5,269 nucleotides of DNA from Mycobacterium sp. (lineage in GTDB: Bacteria; Actinomycetota; Actinomycetes; Mycobacteriales; Mycobacteriaceae): contig JAOPWF010000653.1 in NCBI GenBank assembly GCA_025965815.1, positions 1 through 5,269 of the forward strand. The letters run 5' to 3'. Made by a program: the position numbers and the translations under genes. Each line of letters opens with the position of its first letter. The first letter of the stretch is position 1. Under the pieces are notes generated by a model that saw only the letters and a list, made by a program, of their open reading frames with translations, was not told where the DNA came from and did not search any database. This document shows, one piece after another, positions 5,041 to 5,269 of this stretch.

Positions 5041-5269
5041 ATCCGGCACCGCGTAGGTGCCGCGCCTTGGATGTCACCAAGTGGCCCAAATTTCTCAACA
5101 AGTGTCACTACAGGTTCTCGTTTTCCGTGGCGGATTCCCGTTCAAAATGGCGGAAAATGGCGGATCCGCCATAAAGACCCGACATTGGATAGGTCGGCGC
5201 GAGCGGTGGCCCGCTTGCCGCAAGGGCTAACGATGTCTCGAATAAGACGACATATGCGCGTCTCGAAAG
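5041..5269. other. Non-coding, motif-rich right edge
   Basis: No gene is recognised. Two small stem-loops follow each other: CGGCACC-GCGTA-GGTGCCG (5044-5062) and CTTGG-ATGTCA-CCAAG (5066-5081). Further TGTCAC/TTCTC motifs occur at 5073-5120. GTCTCG is repeated at 5235-5240 and 5260-5265, flanking GACGACAT (5246-5253), the reverse complement of the ATGTCGTC seen in copy 3. This stretch may be the leader between an IS tip and a transposase gene outside the window. Confidence 0.4.
5125..5171. repeat. TGGCGGA repeat cluster with a 14-bp palindrome
   Basis: AAAATGGCGG occurs twice in perfect tandem (5144-5153 and 5154-5163). A further GTGGCGGA copy lies at 5127-5134, and an inverted copy completes the perfect palindrome TGGCGGATCCGCCA (5158-5171). 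Three direct copies plus one inverted copy of TGGCGGA within 47 bp look like a protein-binding array, for instance an operator, a partition site or transposase sites. The function is unknown. Confidence 0.55.

Overview
The window is high-GC DNA with strongly GC-ending codons and protein families (GlxA-type AraC, TetR, atypical SDR, SRPBCC) typical of mycolic-acid actinobacteria such as Mycobacterium/Mycolicibacterium, Rhodococcus or Nocardia. The genus is inference. No RNA gene, CRISPR array or complete transposase gene is visible.

Positions 1-1354 are a gene graveyard. They hold a decayed block resembling an insertion-sequence end (111-205), the C-terminal half of a dienelactone-hydrolase-like alpha/beta hydrolase (269-784, minus), the last 25 or so residues of an AraC regulator (813-890, plus), a 36-residue scrap of a short-chain dehydrogenase (1066-1173, minus), and a second, better preserved copy of the end-like block (1264-1354). 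Positions 1355-1682 hold nothing I recognise.

Positions 1683-2231 carry two TetR-family C-terminal fragments that point away from each other and meet at about 1980. Both lack the DNA-binding domain, which suggests that one deletion removed the middle of a divergent gene pair. The minus-strand fragment also has a frameshift.

Positions 2275-4700 are the best preserved part. A GlxA-type regulator (DJ-1/PfpI-like domain plus AraC HTH, minus strand) is complete except for one apparent extra base in a six-C run at 2946-2951. A 95-bp divergent intergenic region with a 6-1-6 inverted repeat separates it from a two-gene operon: an atypical NAD(P)-binding epimerase/reductase (3331-4278) and an SRPBCC-fold protein (4275-4700), coupled by an ATGA overlap. 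The layout suggests that the regulator controls a small oxidoreductase plus ligand-binding/cyclase-like pair. The substrate cannot be read from the sequence.

Positions 4701-5269 contain no convincing gene. From 4966 there is a third cluster of the TCTCA/ATGTCRTC motifs, in opposite orientation to the first two and including two near-identical 20-bp tandem units. It is followed by small hairpins and a TGGCGGA repeat cluster with a 14-bp perfect palindrome. The likeliest reading is a chromosomal remnant region bordered by ends of IS21-like elements whose transposase genes lie outside the window. I do not see strong evidence for a wholly new system. The most checkable points are the motif-rich ends, the paired TetR truncation and the regulator's homopolymer frameshift.
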